From Pseudalgibacter alginicilyticus (GTDB taxonomy: Bacteria; Bacteroidota; Bacteroidia; Flavobacteriales; Flavobacteriaceae): a stretch of 64,000 nt of DNA. Position numbers and translations under genes: made by a program. Below are positions 25,389 through 33,944 of this stretch, piece by piece. The DNA lies in NCBI RefSeq assembly GCF_001310225.1, contig NZ_CP012898.1:1178001-1242000 (forward strand). The letters are read 5' to 3'. The notes under the pieces were generated by a model. The model was not told where the DNA came from, did no database searches, and was given only the letters and a program-made list of their open reading frames with translations. Numbering within the stretch: the first letter of the stretch is position 1; the number at the start of each line of letters is the position of its first letter.

Positions 25389-25949
25389 ATGGAATATATT
25401 TTAAACCCATGGCCTTGGTATATATCAGGCCCTTTAATAGCCTTAGTGATGGCACTCCTACTCTATTTTGAGAAGACCTTTGGCATGTCATCAAATCTAA
25501 AAACCATGTGTGCAATTGGTGGCGCCGGAAAATTTTCAGATTTTTTTAAATTCAATTGGAAAGAACAATCATGGAATTTAGTGGTTGTACTTGGTGCTAT
25601 TATTGGTGGGTTTATAGCTGTTCATTATTTATCAAACGACAGTATAACCGATTTAAACCCCAAAACCGTTACAGAGCTTAAAAGCATGGGCTTTGAAAAT
25701 TCAGGTGCAGCCTTAGTTCCGAATGAATTATATGATTTTGAAGCTTTAATCTCATTAAAAAATCTACTAATTTTAATAATTGGAGGTTTGCTTGTTGGTT
25801 TTGGAACACGCTATGCAGACGGTTGCACTTCTGGACATGCTATTTCTGGCTTAAGTAGTTTACAAAAACCCTCTCTAATAGCTGTAATTGGTTTTTTTAT
25901 TGGTGGTTTAATTATGGCTAACCTTATTTTTCCTTTAATTTTTAAATGA
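25389..25949 (+). CDS. YeeE/YedE-family sulfur-compound transporter
   Basis: A 186-residue membrane protein with about five helices. Characteristic YeeE/YedE motifs are GIxxGF-like GAIIGGFIAVH and, near residue 140, GTRYADGCTSGHAISGLS, with the conserved Cys in GCTSGH. Members import thiosulfate or related sulfur compounds. The partner gene at 26028 supplies the second, shorter half, and the TauE-like gene follows, so these likely work as one unit for sulfur-compound traffic across the inner membrane. Confidence 0.88.
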   Translation: MEYILNPWPWYISGPLIALVMALLLYFEKTFGMSSNLKTMCAIGGAGKFSDFFKFNWKEQSWNLVVVLGAIIGGFIAVHYLSNDSITDLNPKTVTELKSMGFENSGAALVPNELYDFEALISLKNLLILIIGGLLVGFGTRYADGCTSGHAISGLSSLQKPSLIAVIGFFIGGLIMANLIFPLIFK

Positions 25950-26027
25950 TGCAATAAACCATTAACCATTTTATAATCTTAGCTAAAAACGGAATAACAA
26001 CCTACATTTAATAATAAATATAAACAA

Positions 26028-26441
26028 ATGAAATTCTTGAAATTTTTATTGATAGGTATCTTTTTTGGAATTGTTTTAGTTAAATCTGAAGCTGTTTCAT
26101 GGTATCGTATCTACGAAATGTTCCGTTTTCAATCTTTTCACATGTATGGCATTATTGGAACAGCTATTGCTTGCGGTATAATATTTCTTCAAATTTCAAA
26201 AAAAGGAATTATAAAAAGTAATAAAGGTGCTGATATTTTTGTTCCAAAGAAAGAAAGAGGTTTTAAAAAATACATTATTGGCGGGACAATATTTGGACTA
26301 GGTTGGGCACTTATTGGAGCTTGCCCAGGGCCATTATACATTCTATTCGGAACTGGTGTTTACAGTATAATTATAGTTATTGCTGCTGCTATTTTAGGCA
26401 CTTTTATCTACGGTGTTATTAAACACAAACTCCCCCATTAA
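26028..26441 (+). CDS. YeeE/YedE-type partner (DUF6691-like)
   Basis: A 137-residue membrane protein with four helices. It begins FLKFLLIGIFFGIVLVKSEAVSWYRIYEMF, as in the short YeeE-associated proteins, and has the second signature GLGWALIGACPGPLYILFGTG with a conserved Cys near residue 104. Its stop codon directly abuts the ATG of the TauE-like gene, so the two are translationally linked. It probably pairs with the YeeE-like protein encoded 78 bp upstream. Confidence 0.85.
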   Translation: MKFLKFLLIGIFFGIVLVKSEAVSWYRIYEMFRFQSFHMYGIIGTAIACGIIFLQISKKGIIKSNKGADIFVPKKERGFKKYIIGGTIFGLGWALIGACPGPLYILFGTGVYSIIIVIAAAILGTFIYGVIKHKLPH

Positions 26442-27233
26442 ATGGACATGCCACACCTTTTTGGGTTTGTTGGAGCACTTACAGTTGGTTTAATTTTAGG
26501 ACTTATTGGTGGTGGCGGCTCTATCTTAACGGTGCCCGTTTTGGTGTATCTTTTGGGATACAACCCTGTACTTGCAACTGCATACTCGCTTTTTGTGGTA
26601 GGTATAACCTCAATGGTAGGGACATATCAAAAACACAGAAAAGGCTTGGTAGATTTTAAAACGGGGTTGGCTTTTTCGTTTCCATCATTTTTAGCCGTTT
26701 ATTTATCTCGACGGTATGTAGTACCGAATATTCCCGAAACCATTGCCACATTTGGGAATTACGAACTTACCAAAGAAATGAGCATCATGCTGTTTTTTGC
26801 AATCATCATGTTTTTAGCTGCCATTTCAATGATTAAAAACAAGAAAAAAGACGCACTCTGTCCAACAAAACAACATTATTCTAAAACGTTTGTTCAAGGA
26901 CTTTTTATTGGAACCATAACTGGTATTATTGGTGCAGGGGGAGGTTTTTTATACATTCCAGCCTTAGTCCTCTGGGCACATTTACCTATGAAAAAAGCAG
27001 TTGGTACATCGCTGGTTATTATTACTATCAACTCTTTAATTGGTTTTATTGGCGATGTTCAAACCTTAAAAATTGAATGGCAATTTTTACTTGTTTTTAC
27101 TTCTATGGCCATAGGCGGTATTGTAATAGGGGTATTTTTATCAAAATTTATAAGTGGTAAAAAACTCAAAAAAAGCTTTGGTTTTTTCACCATAATAATG
27201 GCTATCTATATTATTTACAAGGAAATAAACTAA
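26442..27233 (+). CDS. TauE/SafE-family sulfite/sulfonate permease
   Basis: A 263-residue inner-membrane protein with about eight helices in two similar halves. The first half starts GLILGLIGGGGSILTVPVLVYLLG and the second starts GTITGIIGAGGGFLYIPALVLW. These paired G-rich motifs define TauE/SafE (COG0730) exporters. With YeeE-type proteins upstream and an ETHE1-like enzyme downstream, sulfite export after sulfide or persulfide oxidation is the simplest role (inference). Confidence 0.92.
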   Translation: MDMPHLFGFVGALTVGLILGLIGGGGSILTVPVLVYLLGYNPVLATAYSLFVVGITSMVGTYQKHRKGLVDFKTGLAFSFPSFLAVYLSRRYVVPNIPETIATFGNYELTKEMSIMLFFAIIMFLAAISMIKNKKKDALCPTKQHYSKTFVQGLFIGTITGIIGAGGGFLYIPALVLWAHLPMKKAVGTSLVIITINSLIGFIGDVQTLKIEWQFLLVFTSMAIGGIVIGVFLSKFISGKKLKKSFGFFTIIMAIYIIYKEIN

Positions 27234-27275
27234 GCATATGTTACAAATGTCACACATAAAATTATCAAAATTCAT

Positions 27276-27327
27276 TAACTTTGGTAAGCATAATTTTTAA
27301 ACTATTCGTATTATAAATAATACGAAT
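27276..27327 (+). promoter_or_regulatory. Candidate -7 box and palindrome before the ETHE1-like gene
   Basis: TAACTTTG (27276-27283) fits the -7 consensus TAnnTTTG. It is followed by an inverted repeat with 10-bp arms, ATTCGTATTA (27304-27313) and TAATACGAAT (27318-27327). The repeat is trailed by only A residues on this strand, so it may be an operator or leader structure for the gene at 27375. It could also act as a weak terminator for the TauE-like gene. Confidence 0.4.
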
Positions 27328-27374
27328 AAAAAATCAGTAAAACATCTGCCATTTAATTGAATGACTAATATTTT

Positions 27375-28787
27375 ATGAAAGTAGAACAAATTTATACAGG
27401 TTGCCTGGCTCAAGGTGCATATTATATAGAATCTGAAGGTGAAGTTGCCATTATAGACCCTTTGCGCGAAACACAACAATACGTAGATAAAGCTGAACAC
27501 GAAAATGCCAAAATTAAATATATTTTTGAGACACATTTTCATGCTGATTTTGTATCAGGCCATATTGATTTAGCTAAAAAAACAGGTGCAACTATCATTT
27601 TTGGTCCAAATGCAGAAACAGATTATGAAGCGTATATTGCCAAAGACAATGAAGTTTTTAAACTTGGAAATATCAGCATAAAGGTATTGCACACACCTGG
27701 CCATACTTTGGAATCCGCTACCTATCTTTTAATAGATAAAAAAGGTAAAGAACATGCTATATTTTCTGGAGACACGTTGTTTTTAGGAGACGTAGGCAGA
27801 CCCGATTTGGCAATTAAGTCAGACCTAACTAAAGAAGATTTAGCGGGCATGCTTTACGAATCACTTCGAAATAAAATCATGCCTCTACCAGATGATGTAA
27901 TTGTTTATCCAGCTCATGGAGCTGGCTCTGCCTGTGGTAAAAACTTAAGTAAAGAAACGGTTGGTTTGTTAGGCGAACAAAAGAAAACCAATTATGCGCT
28001 CCGTGTTAACATGTCTAAAGATGAATTTATAAGAGACGTTTTAAAAGACATTCCACCCCCACCACAATATTTTGCAGAAAATGCCAAAATGAATAAACGG
28101 GGTTATACTAATTTTGAAACCGTTTTAAAAAAAGGAGATACGCCTTATGGTCCAGAAGAATTTGAAAAAATTGCCAATTATGAAAATGCTTTGATTTTAG
28201 ATGTTAGAGATGAACAAGAATTTTTGAAGGCTCATATCCCTAACTCTATTTTCATAGGTATAAATGGTAGCTTTGCGCCATGGGTAGGGGCTTTAATAAC
28301 AGACCTAAAGCAGCCTATTCTATTAGTCACACCCCAAGGAAAAGAAAAAGAAACTGTTACCCGGTTATCACGTGTGGGCTATGACAATACGTTAGGATAT
28401 TTAAAAGATGGTATAACCGCTTGGAAACAAGCAGGTAAAGATCTTGATAGCATTAAATCTATTTCTGTTGATACTTTTTCAAATCATTTTGAAAATGAAA
28501 ATATTCATGTTTTAGATGTTAGAAAAGATGGTGAATACAAATCGGAACACCTTAAAGGAGATAATGTACAGCATTTCCCTTTAGATTTTATTAATAAAAA
28601 CATGTCTAAGATAGACAAAAATAAAACCTACTATATTTATTGTGCTGGAGGCTATAGAAGTGCTATTGCATCCTCCATTTTAAAAGCCAGAGGGTTTAAT
28701 AATTTAGTAGATATTATTGGTGGATTTGGAGCTATTAAAAAGACTAATTTACCTAAAACCAATTTTGTTTGTCCTACATCACTTTAA
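27375..28787 (+). CDS. Metallo-beta-lactamase/rhodanese fusion (ETHE1-like persulfide dioxygenase type)
   Basis: The 470-residue protein starts with an MBL domain (1-240) carrying H-F-H-A-D (54-58), His63, LHTPGHTLESATY and SGDTLFLGDVGRPDL, as in ETHE1/GloB-like persulfide dioxygenases. Two rhodanese domains follow. The first (about 255-350) has lost its Cys loop (LLVTPQGKEKE). The second is active-looking with Cys423 in YCAGGYRS. Such fusions oxidise glutathione- or protein-bound persulfide to sulfite and transfer sulfane sulfur. As last gene of the sulfur module it fits with the TauE-like exporter removing sulfite. It is cytoplasmic, with no signal peptide. Confidence 0.9.
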   Translation: MKVEQIYTGCLAQGAYYIESEGEVAIIDPLRETQQYVDKAEHENAKIKYIFETHFHADFVSGHIDLAKKTGATIIFGPNAETDYEAYIAKDNEVFKLGNISIKVLHTPGHTLESATYLLIDKKGKEHAIFSGDTLFLGDVGRPDLAIKSDLTKEDLAGMLYESLRNKIMPLPDDVIVYPAHGAGSACGKNLSKETVGLLGEQKKTNYALRVNMSKDEFIRDVLKDIPPPPQYFAENAKMNKRGYTNFETVLKKGDTPYGPEEFEKIANYENALILDVRDEQEFLKAHIPNSIFIGINGSFAPWVGALITDLKQPILLVTPQGKEKETVTRLSRVGYDNTLGYLKDGITAWKQAGKDLDSIKSISVDTFSNHFENENIHVLDVRKDGEYKSEHLKGDNVQHFPLDFINKNMSKIDKNKTYYIYCAGGYRSAIASSILKARGFNNLVDIIGGFGAIKKTNLPKTNFVCPTSL

Positions 28788-28911
28788 TCATTACTGTTTT
28801 TTAGTAGCCAAAGAAATTGTAATAACACCTACTATTTAAACTATCACTTTAGAGTTGTAAATTTACCTAAAATGACTTTAGCTAAATTTTTATGAGAAAA
28901 ACTCAATAAAA

Positions 28912-28965
28912 AAACCTGACAAATATTGGGACTGAGTGTAGTCAAAGTCCAGATTTGTCAGGTTT
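28912..28965. terminator. Long bidirectional hairpin with nested REP-like palindrome
   Basis: Outer arms AAACCTGACAAAT (28912-28924) and ATTTGTCAGGTTT (28953-28965) lie between convergent genes. Inside is a second hairpin, GGACT...AGTCC, whose loop GAGTGTAGTCA resembles the ACTGAGCGTAGTCGAAG-type sequence scattered through Flavobacteria genomes. It could end transcripts from both sides. Confidence 0.65.
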
Positions 28966-28982
28966 AAAATTTAAAATATTCT

Positions 28983-29258
28983 TTAAACGATTTCGGCACT
29001 TAAACCTGCTTCCAATAACATAGAACAACGCGGTTTTAAATCGTCATACAATCCTGTTTTAACGGTACATTTCCCTTTATAATGTACTAAAATAGCACAT
29101 TGCTCAGCTTGTTCTGCTCCATGATCGCATGCATACATAAGTGTTTCAATAACGTGATCAAAGGTATTTACATCGTCATTATGCAAAACAATTTCGTTTT
29201 GAGTTAACACTTCTTCTTCAAGTAATACTTCTTCTGATGTTTTTTCTTTAGTACTCAT
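28983..29258 (-). CDS. clpS: ATP-dependent Clp protease adaptor ClpS
   Basis: A 91-residue protein with the ClpS fold signature: IVLHNDDVNTFDHVIETL (about 26-43) holds the N-degron pocket residues, followed by CDHGAEQAEQCAILVHYKGKC and LEAGLSAEIV. ClpS delivers N-end-rule substrates to ClpAP. The acidic N-terminal extension is normal for Bacteroidota. It lies 31 bp downstream of prmA and probably shares its transcript. Confidence 0.95.
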   Translation of the reverse strand: MSTKEKTSEEVLLEEEVLTQNEIVLHNDDVNTFDHVIETLMYACDHGAEQAEQCAILVHYKGKCTVKTGLYDDLKPRCSMLLEAGLSAEIV

Positions 29259-29289
29259 GTTTTTAATAATCTTAGAGATAAAATATATA

Positions 29290-30120
29290 CTAATTTATAA
29301 ATTTTAGAGCAACCCAATGGTTTCTTTCAAATTTTTCTTCAAATTTTAACAAATATTTTTCACATGCTTCTTGTATGATTGGTATATCATCATTATAAAA
29401 TCCACTCAAAAATAACACAGCATTCTCATTTAAACAAGATACATAAGTTTCCATATCTTGTAATAAAATATTACGATTTATATTAGCTATAATTATGTCA
29501 TATTTGTTTTTTAAAGCAGATGCATCTCCTTCTATAACTGTTATACGTTCACAATTATTTCGTTCCACATTTTCAATACTATTTAAATAACACCAATTAT
29601 CATAATCTACCGCATCAATAGATTTAGCGCCTTTCATTTCGGCTAAAATAGCTAAAACACCTGTGCCGCAGCCCATATCTAACACCGATTTGTTTTTAAA
29701 ATCATTTTTTAAAATATGTTGAATCATCATGTGAGTAGTTTCATGGTGTCCAGTACCAAAACTCATTTTGGGTTCAATAATTATATCAAATGCAGTATCA
29801 AATTTTTTATGAAATGGTGCTCTAACAGCACAAATATCATCTACCACAATAGGGTTAAAATTCTTTTCCCATTCTGCATTCCAATTGGTTTGTTCAATTT
29901 CTTCGAGGCTATAAGAAACCTCAAACTCATCTGAACTTAATATCTGAATATCATCAAGAATATCTTCACGCCATTCTTCTTTTTGAATATACGCTATCGT
30001 ACCTTCTTCCGTTTCAACAAAACTTTCAAAACCTGCATACCCTAATTCAGCAATTAAAATTTCAACTGCTGGTTGCAAAGGATGTACCTTAAATGTATAA
30101 CCAATATATATTTCAGACAT
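29290..30120 (-). CDS. prmA: Ribosomal protein L11 methyltransferase
   Basis: A 276-residue cytoplasmic SAM-dependent methyltransferase. It has an N-terminal substrate-recognition domain (1-100), then FGTGHHETTHMM, motif I DMGCGTGVLAILA (about 146-158), and ANINRNILL in the place of the catalytic NPPY-like loop, as in PrmA. It trimethylates lysines and the N-terminus of L11. It is followed by clpS. A porin gene on the other strand separates it from tpiA. Confidence 0.95.
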   Translation of the reverse strand: MSEIYIGYTFKVHPLQPAVEILIAELGYAGFESFVETEEGTIAYIQKEEWREDILDDIQILSSDEFEVSYSLEEIEQTNWNAEWEKNFNPIVVDDICAVRAPFHKKFDTAFDIIIEPKMSFGTGHHETTHMMIQHILKNDFKNKSVLDMGCGTGVLAILAEMKGAKSIDAVDYDNWCYLNSIENVERNNCERITVIEGDASALKNKYDIIIANINRNILLQDMETYVSCLNENAVLFLSGFYNDDIPIIQEACEKYLLKFEEKFERNHWVALKFIN

Positions 30121-30187
30121 ATTTTTTTTGCAAATTTACAAATCATTAATTTAGTTACTATTACTTTTGTTTCAAATTAAACTTATT

Positions 30188-31390
30188 ATGAATAAATATA
30201 TTATTGCCATTCTATTCTTGATGTTATATCAAACAATAAAATCTCAAGAAACTAACGATATAAAGTTATCTGCCCTACCATATTACAATTTTGGTAAAGG
30301 ATTAGGTATTACTTCTCCTGATAGTATTTTTAAATTGAATATTCGCTTTAGAATGCAAAATCGTTTTACTTACTTAAATAATGACAATGAAGAAAATGGC
30401 TATGAAGCTATGATTAGACGTTTGCGTTTGCGTTTTGACGGTTATGTAGGTGATCCACAAATAATTTATGTCATTCAATTATCATTCTCCCCAAATGATG
30501 TAGGCGCGATAGAAGATGGAGATAATCTAAATATTATTAGAGATGCTATTGTTTTTTACAGACCAAATGAGCATTGGAATATTGGTTTTGGACAAACAAA
30601 ACTACCAGGAAATAGGCAACGTATAAATTCATCTGGAGGTTTGCAGCTTACAGATCGATCTATCAATAATTCAAGTTTTAATATTGATAGAGATTTTGGA
30701 TTACAAATATATTATTTAAATGAATTTGAAAACAAATTTTCATATAATATAAAAACCGCGGTTAGTACTGGAGAAGGCAGAAACTGGACCAAAGAACCCG
30801 ATAATGGATTAGCTTATACAGGCCGACTAGAGCTTTTTCCTTTTGGTGCGTTTCAAAATAATGGGACCTTGTTTGAAGGGGATATAAAACGTGAACCAAA
30901 ACCTAAACTAATGCTTTCTGGTGTTTATCATTACAATAATAAAGCTCGAAGAACTCGTGGAACTATTGGTGATGAATTGTTTGAAAAACGCGATATTCAG
31001 TCTTTATTACTTGATGCTATTTTAAAATACAATGGTTGGGCCTTTCAAACGGCTTATATGAATAGACTTTCTGATAACCCTATAACTATAAATCCAGATG
31101 ATTCCACTGAGTCTAAATATGTGTTTACTGGTAGTGGTTTTGATGCACAATTGAGTTATATTTTTGAAAACAATTATGAGTTAGTTGGACGCTATTCTTA
31201 CCAAGAACCTCATGAAAATATTGAAATACTCACACCCCAAACCAATCAGTATAGCCTTGGCGTCACTAAATATATCTGGGAACACTCATTAAAATTACAA
31301 GCCGAAATTACAAATAGTGAATTAAACTATTTTGATTCAAGCAAAGCCAACAATTGGTATTTACGGTTTCAAGTAGAAATAGGTATTTAA
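30188..31390 (+). CDS. OprO/OprP-like outer-membrane porin
   Basis: The protein has 400 residues with a signal peptide (1-19, ending IKSQ). It has an alternating beta-barrel pattern rich in aromatic strand ends, and the family signatures FRMQNRFTYLN and MIRRLRLRFDGYVGDPQIIYVIQLSFS near residues 50-100. A C-terminal aromatic strand (WYLRFQVEIGI) closes the barrel. Members of the phosphate-selective porin O/P family let anions such as phosphate or pyrophosphate cross the outer membrane, but specificity cannot be read here. I use the ATG at 30188; an in-frame TTG at 30167 would spoil the signal peptide. The gene opposes the tpiA-prmA direction. Confidence 0.88.
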   Translation: MNKYIIAILFLMLYQTIKSQETNDIKLSALPYYNFGKGLGITSPDSIFKLNIRFRMQNRFTYLNNDNEENGYEAMIRRLRLRFDGYVGDPQIIYVIQLSFSPNDVGAIEDGDNLNIIRDAIVFYRPNEHWNIGFGQTKLPGNRQRINSSGGLQLTDRSINNSSFNIDRDFGLQIYYLNEFENKFSYNIKTAVSTGEGRNWTKEPDNGLAYTGRLELFPFGAFQNNGTLFEGDIKREPKPKLMLSGVYHYNNKARRTRGTIGDELFEKRDIQSLLLDAILKYNGWAFQTAYMNRLSDNPITINPDDSTESKYVFTGSGFDAQLSYIFENNYELVGRYSYQEPHENIEILTPQTNQYSLGVTKYIWEHSLKLQAEITNSELNYFDSSKANNWYLRFQVEIGI

Positions 31391-31430
31391 AAAAGTATCT
31401 TCTCAAGATCTATTGATAAATATCAATCTT

Positions 31431-31479
31431 AAAAAAAGGGTATTCTTTAAAACTTTAACATGTAAAGAATACCCTTTTT
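31431..31479. terminator. Bidirectional terminator between porin gene and tpiA
   Basis: GGGTATTCTTTA (31438-31449) pairs with TAAAGAATACCC (31463-31474). It is flanked by an A-run on the left and a T-run on the right, so it can end both the porin transcript and the minus-strand tpiA operon. Confidence 0.85.
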
Positions 31480-31508
31480 AAGAATATTATTAAAATGGCT
31501 GCTATTAC

Positions 31509-32258
31509 TTAAAATGCATTAACTATTGCAAAAAAGTCGTCAGCATTAAGTGCTGCTCCGCCAATTAAACCGCCATCTACATCTGGTTTAGAAAAAATCT
31601 CTTGAGCATTTGCTGGTTTTACACTTCCTCCATAAAGTATGGATACATCTTCTGCAACAATATCTCCATATTTACTGTCTAAAGTTTTTCTTATAAATGC
31701 ATGCATGTCTTGTGCTTGCTCTGGACTTGCAGTTTCACCTGTACCAATTGCCCAAACTGGCTCATAAGCCAATACAATATTTTGAAATGCCGCAGCATCT
31801 AAATGAAACAAAGCATTTTTTATTTGGCTTTCAACCACATTTTCATGATTTCCTGATTTTCTATCAGCTAAAACCTCTCCAAAACAAAAAATAACACGCA
31901 TACCTTTTGCTAAAGCTGTATCTACTTTTTTAGCTAATAATTCATCTGTTTCATTAAAATATTCACGACGCTCACTATGACCTAAAATAACTGTATTTAT
32001 CCCAATGCTTTTTAGCATTCCTCCACTGATTTCTCCTGTAAAAGCACCATTATCTGCAAAGTGCATATTTTGAGCAATAACTTCTATCGCATTATCTTTT
32101 AGAGTCTGATAAGCTTGCCATAAATTAGTAAATGTTGGAGCTATCATAACTTCTGCATTGGATGTATTTGTTTGTTTCTTCAAACTTGTAATCAATGTTT
32201 CAGTTTGAGCTAAATCATTGTTCATTTTCCAATTACCTGCTACTATTTTTTTTCTCAT
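31509..32258 (-). CDS. tpiA: Triosephosphate isomerase
   Basis: A 249-residue TIM barrel. The catalytic residues are visible: Lys11 in GNWKMN, His in ILGHSERR, Glu in the AYEPVWAIGTG loop, and phosphate-binding LYGGSVKPAN and GGLIGGAAL. It interconverts dihydroxyacetone phosphate and glyceraldehyde 3-phosphate in glycolysis. It is the last gene of a minus-strand run from the DUF1599 gene at 35887, starting 41 bp after the thioredoxin-like gene. Confidence 0.97.
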   Translation of the reverse strand: MRKKIVAGNWKMNNDLAQTETLITSLKKQTNTSNAEVMIAPTFTNLWQAYQTLKDNAIEVIAQNMHFADNGAFTGEISGGMLKSIGINTVILGHSERREYFNETDELLAKKVDTALAKGMRVIFCFGEVLADRKSGNHENVVESQIKNALFHLDAAAFQNIVLAYEPVWAIGTGETASPEQAQDMHAFIRKTLDSKYGDIVAEDVSILYGGSVKPANAQEIFSKPDVDGGLIGGAALNADDFFAIVNAF

Positions 32259-32299
32259 CTTTAAGACACCCTTTTTAAATCAAGGGATTTTATTAATAT

Positions 32300-32785
32300 T
32301 TATAAAATTTCTATAATTCGTTTATCATCGGCCTCTACAGCTCTAAACAATTTAATATTACCTGTAGCATCAACCACCATATATCTTGGAATCCAATCTA
32401 TATTTACAAAATCTCCAAAGGCACTGTCTTTTCCAGATGGCAAATAGTAATGTTCTCCACGAACATCATATTTTTCTATACCTTTTTTCCATGCCTCTAC
32501 ACCTCTATCCAACGACAAAAAAATATACACCGCATCCTTATGGTCTTTTTGTAACACCTTTACTTTTGGCATCCCTTTAATGCAATCACCACACCAGGAC
32601 GCCCAAATGTCAATAACAATTGTTTTTTCTTTATGTTTAGCTAAAATATTTTTGAATGCTACAGCATTCCCTTCTAAATCTAAAAAGGTATCGTTTAACG
32701 CTTCTACCGAAAATTTAGTAGGCACTTCTTTATTACAGTTAAATACTGTAATGAGAATTAATATGAAGTATGTAATTTTTTTCAT
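32300..32785 (-). CDS. TlpA-like thioredoxin-fold lipoprotein
   Basis: A 161-residue protein with a lipoprotein signal (VFNC, Cys17) and a thioredoxin-like domain. The redox motif is CGDC in IDIWASWCGDCIKGMPKV, followed by the cis-Pro loop IDWIPRYMVVD. It acts outside the cytoplasm as a thiol-disulfide reductase. It sits between an ABC permease gene and tpiA in the same operon. Confidence 0.9.
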   Translation of the reverse strand: MKKITYFILILITVFNCNKEVPTKFSVEALNDTFLDLEGNAVAFKNILAKHKEKTIVIDIWASWCGDCIKGMPKVKVLQKDHKDAVYIFLSLDRGVEAWKKGIEKYDVRGEHYYLPSGKDSAFGDFVNIDWIPRYMVVDATGNIKLFRAVEADDKRIIEIL

Positions 32786-32836
32786 TTTTTTGAAATTTGC
32801 TTTGTAAGATTTCCACTTTTTTTGGAAATAACAAAT

Positions 32837-33914
32837 TTACTCAAGTTTTACTTTAGGGTCTAACCAAACATAAATTATATCTACAAAAATATTAATAATT
32901 ATAAAGAGTAGTGCAATAATCAGTACCGACCCCATAATTACAGGTAAATCCAAAGTGTTTAACGCATTAACAATTTCTTTTCCTAATCCATTCCATCCAA
33001 AAATATATTCCACAAAAACAGCTCCGGCTAACATAGAAGCAAACCAACCAGAAATAGCAGTTACAACAGGATTTAATGCATTTTTAAGAGCGTGCTTTTT
33101 TATAATTTGAAACTCACTTAACCCCTTAGCTCTTGCTGTACGGATATAATCCTGATTAAAAACTTCCAGTAAACTATTTCTCATTAACTGAATAACCACT
33201 GCTAGTGGACGTATACCTAAAACAATAGCTGGTAATATGAGGTTTTTCCATTTAATGTGCATGGCTTCTCCAAAGTCGTCTAACTCATACAAACTCCCTG
33301 TCATTTCTAAATGTGTGTAATTGTGCAATACATAGCCAAAAAACCAAGCAAATAAAATAGCACTAAAAAAGGATGGCACACTCATACCCAAAGTGCTGAA
33401 AATTTGGATGGTTTTATCCAACCATTTGTCTTTATTCAAAGCAGAAACAATACCTAATAAAACCCCTGAAATCATAGCAATAACAATTGCCGTTATGGCT
33501 AACACAAAAGTATTAGGAAGCGTTTCGCTTAAAACTTGACTGACTTTTTTACCTTGTTTTGTGAAGGATTCCCGTAAATATGGAAATTTTAAAACAACTG
33601 TTGTATTTTTTATGGTAAACAATCTAATTGCTACATATTTACCTGCTCTTAAATAAGTGTAATCTTCTGCTTGATTTGAATGAAACGAAATAGGTAACAA
33701 ATCATTTAAATAATAAAAATACTGTGTACTAATTGGTTTATCAAAACCATATTTTTGTTTCACAGTTGCTAACTGAGCACTATCTTCATTTTGCCCCAAC
33801 ATCATTTGAGCAGGGTCTCCAGGAAGTACGTTAAATAAAAAAAAAATAACCGTTACCACTCCAAATAATGTGAGCAGCGCGTAAAAAATTTTATTTAAAA
33901 GGTAGCTTATCAGT
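32837..33914 (-). CDS. ABC transporter permease (DppB/OppB type), probable non-AUG start
   Basis: This inner-membrane permease has family motifs FFLFNVLPGDPAQMMLGQ, SVPSFFSAILFAWFFGY, and the EAA-like loop YIRTARAKGLSEFQIIKKHALKNAL (written here as a description of the segment before the last helices). The first usual start codon is a GTG at 33859, which would cut the first membrane helix in half. The open frame continues upstream to a TAA near 33938 and encodes the missing half (SYLLNKIFYALLTLFGVV), with only CTG (33914) or ATA available as starts. Translation from such a codon is likely. No ATPase or binding protein is adjacent. Confidence 0.85.
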
Positions 33915-33944
33915 TGTAGCGTGTTTGTGTTTGTTTATAAATGC

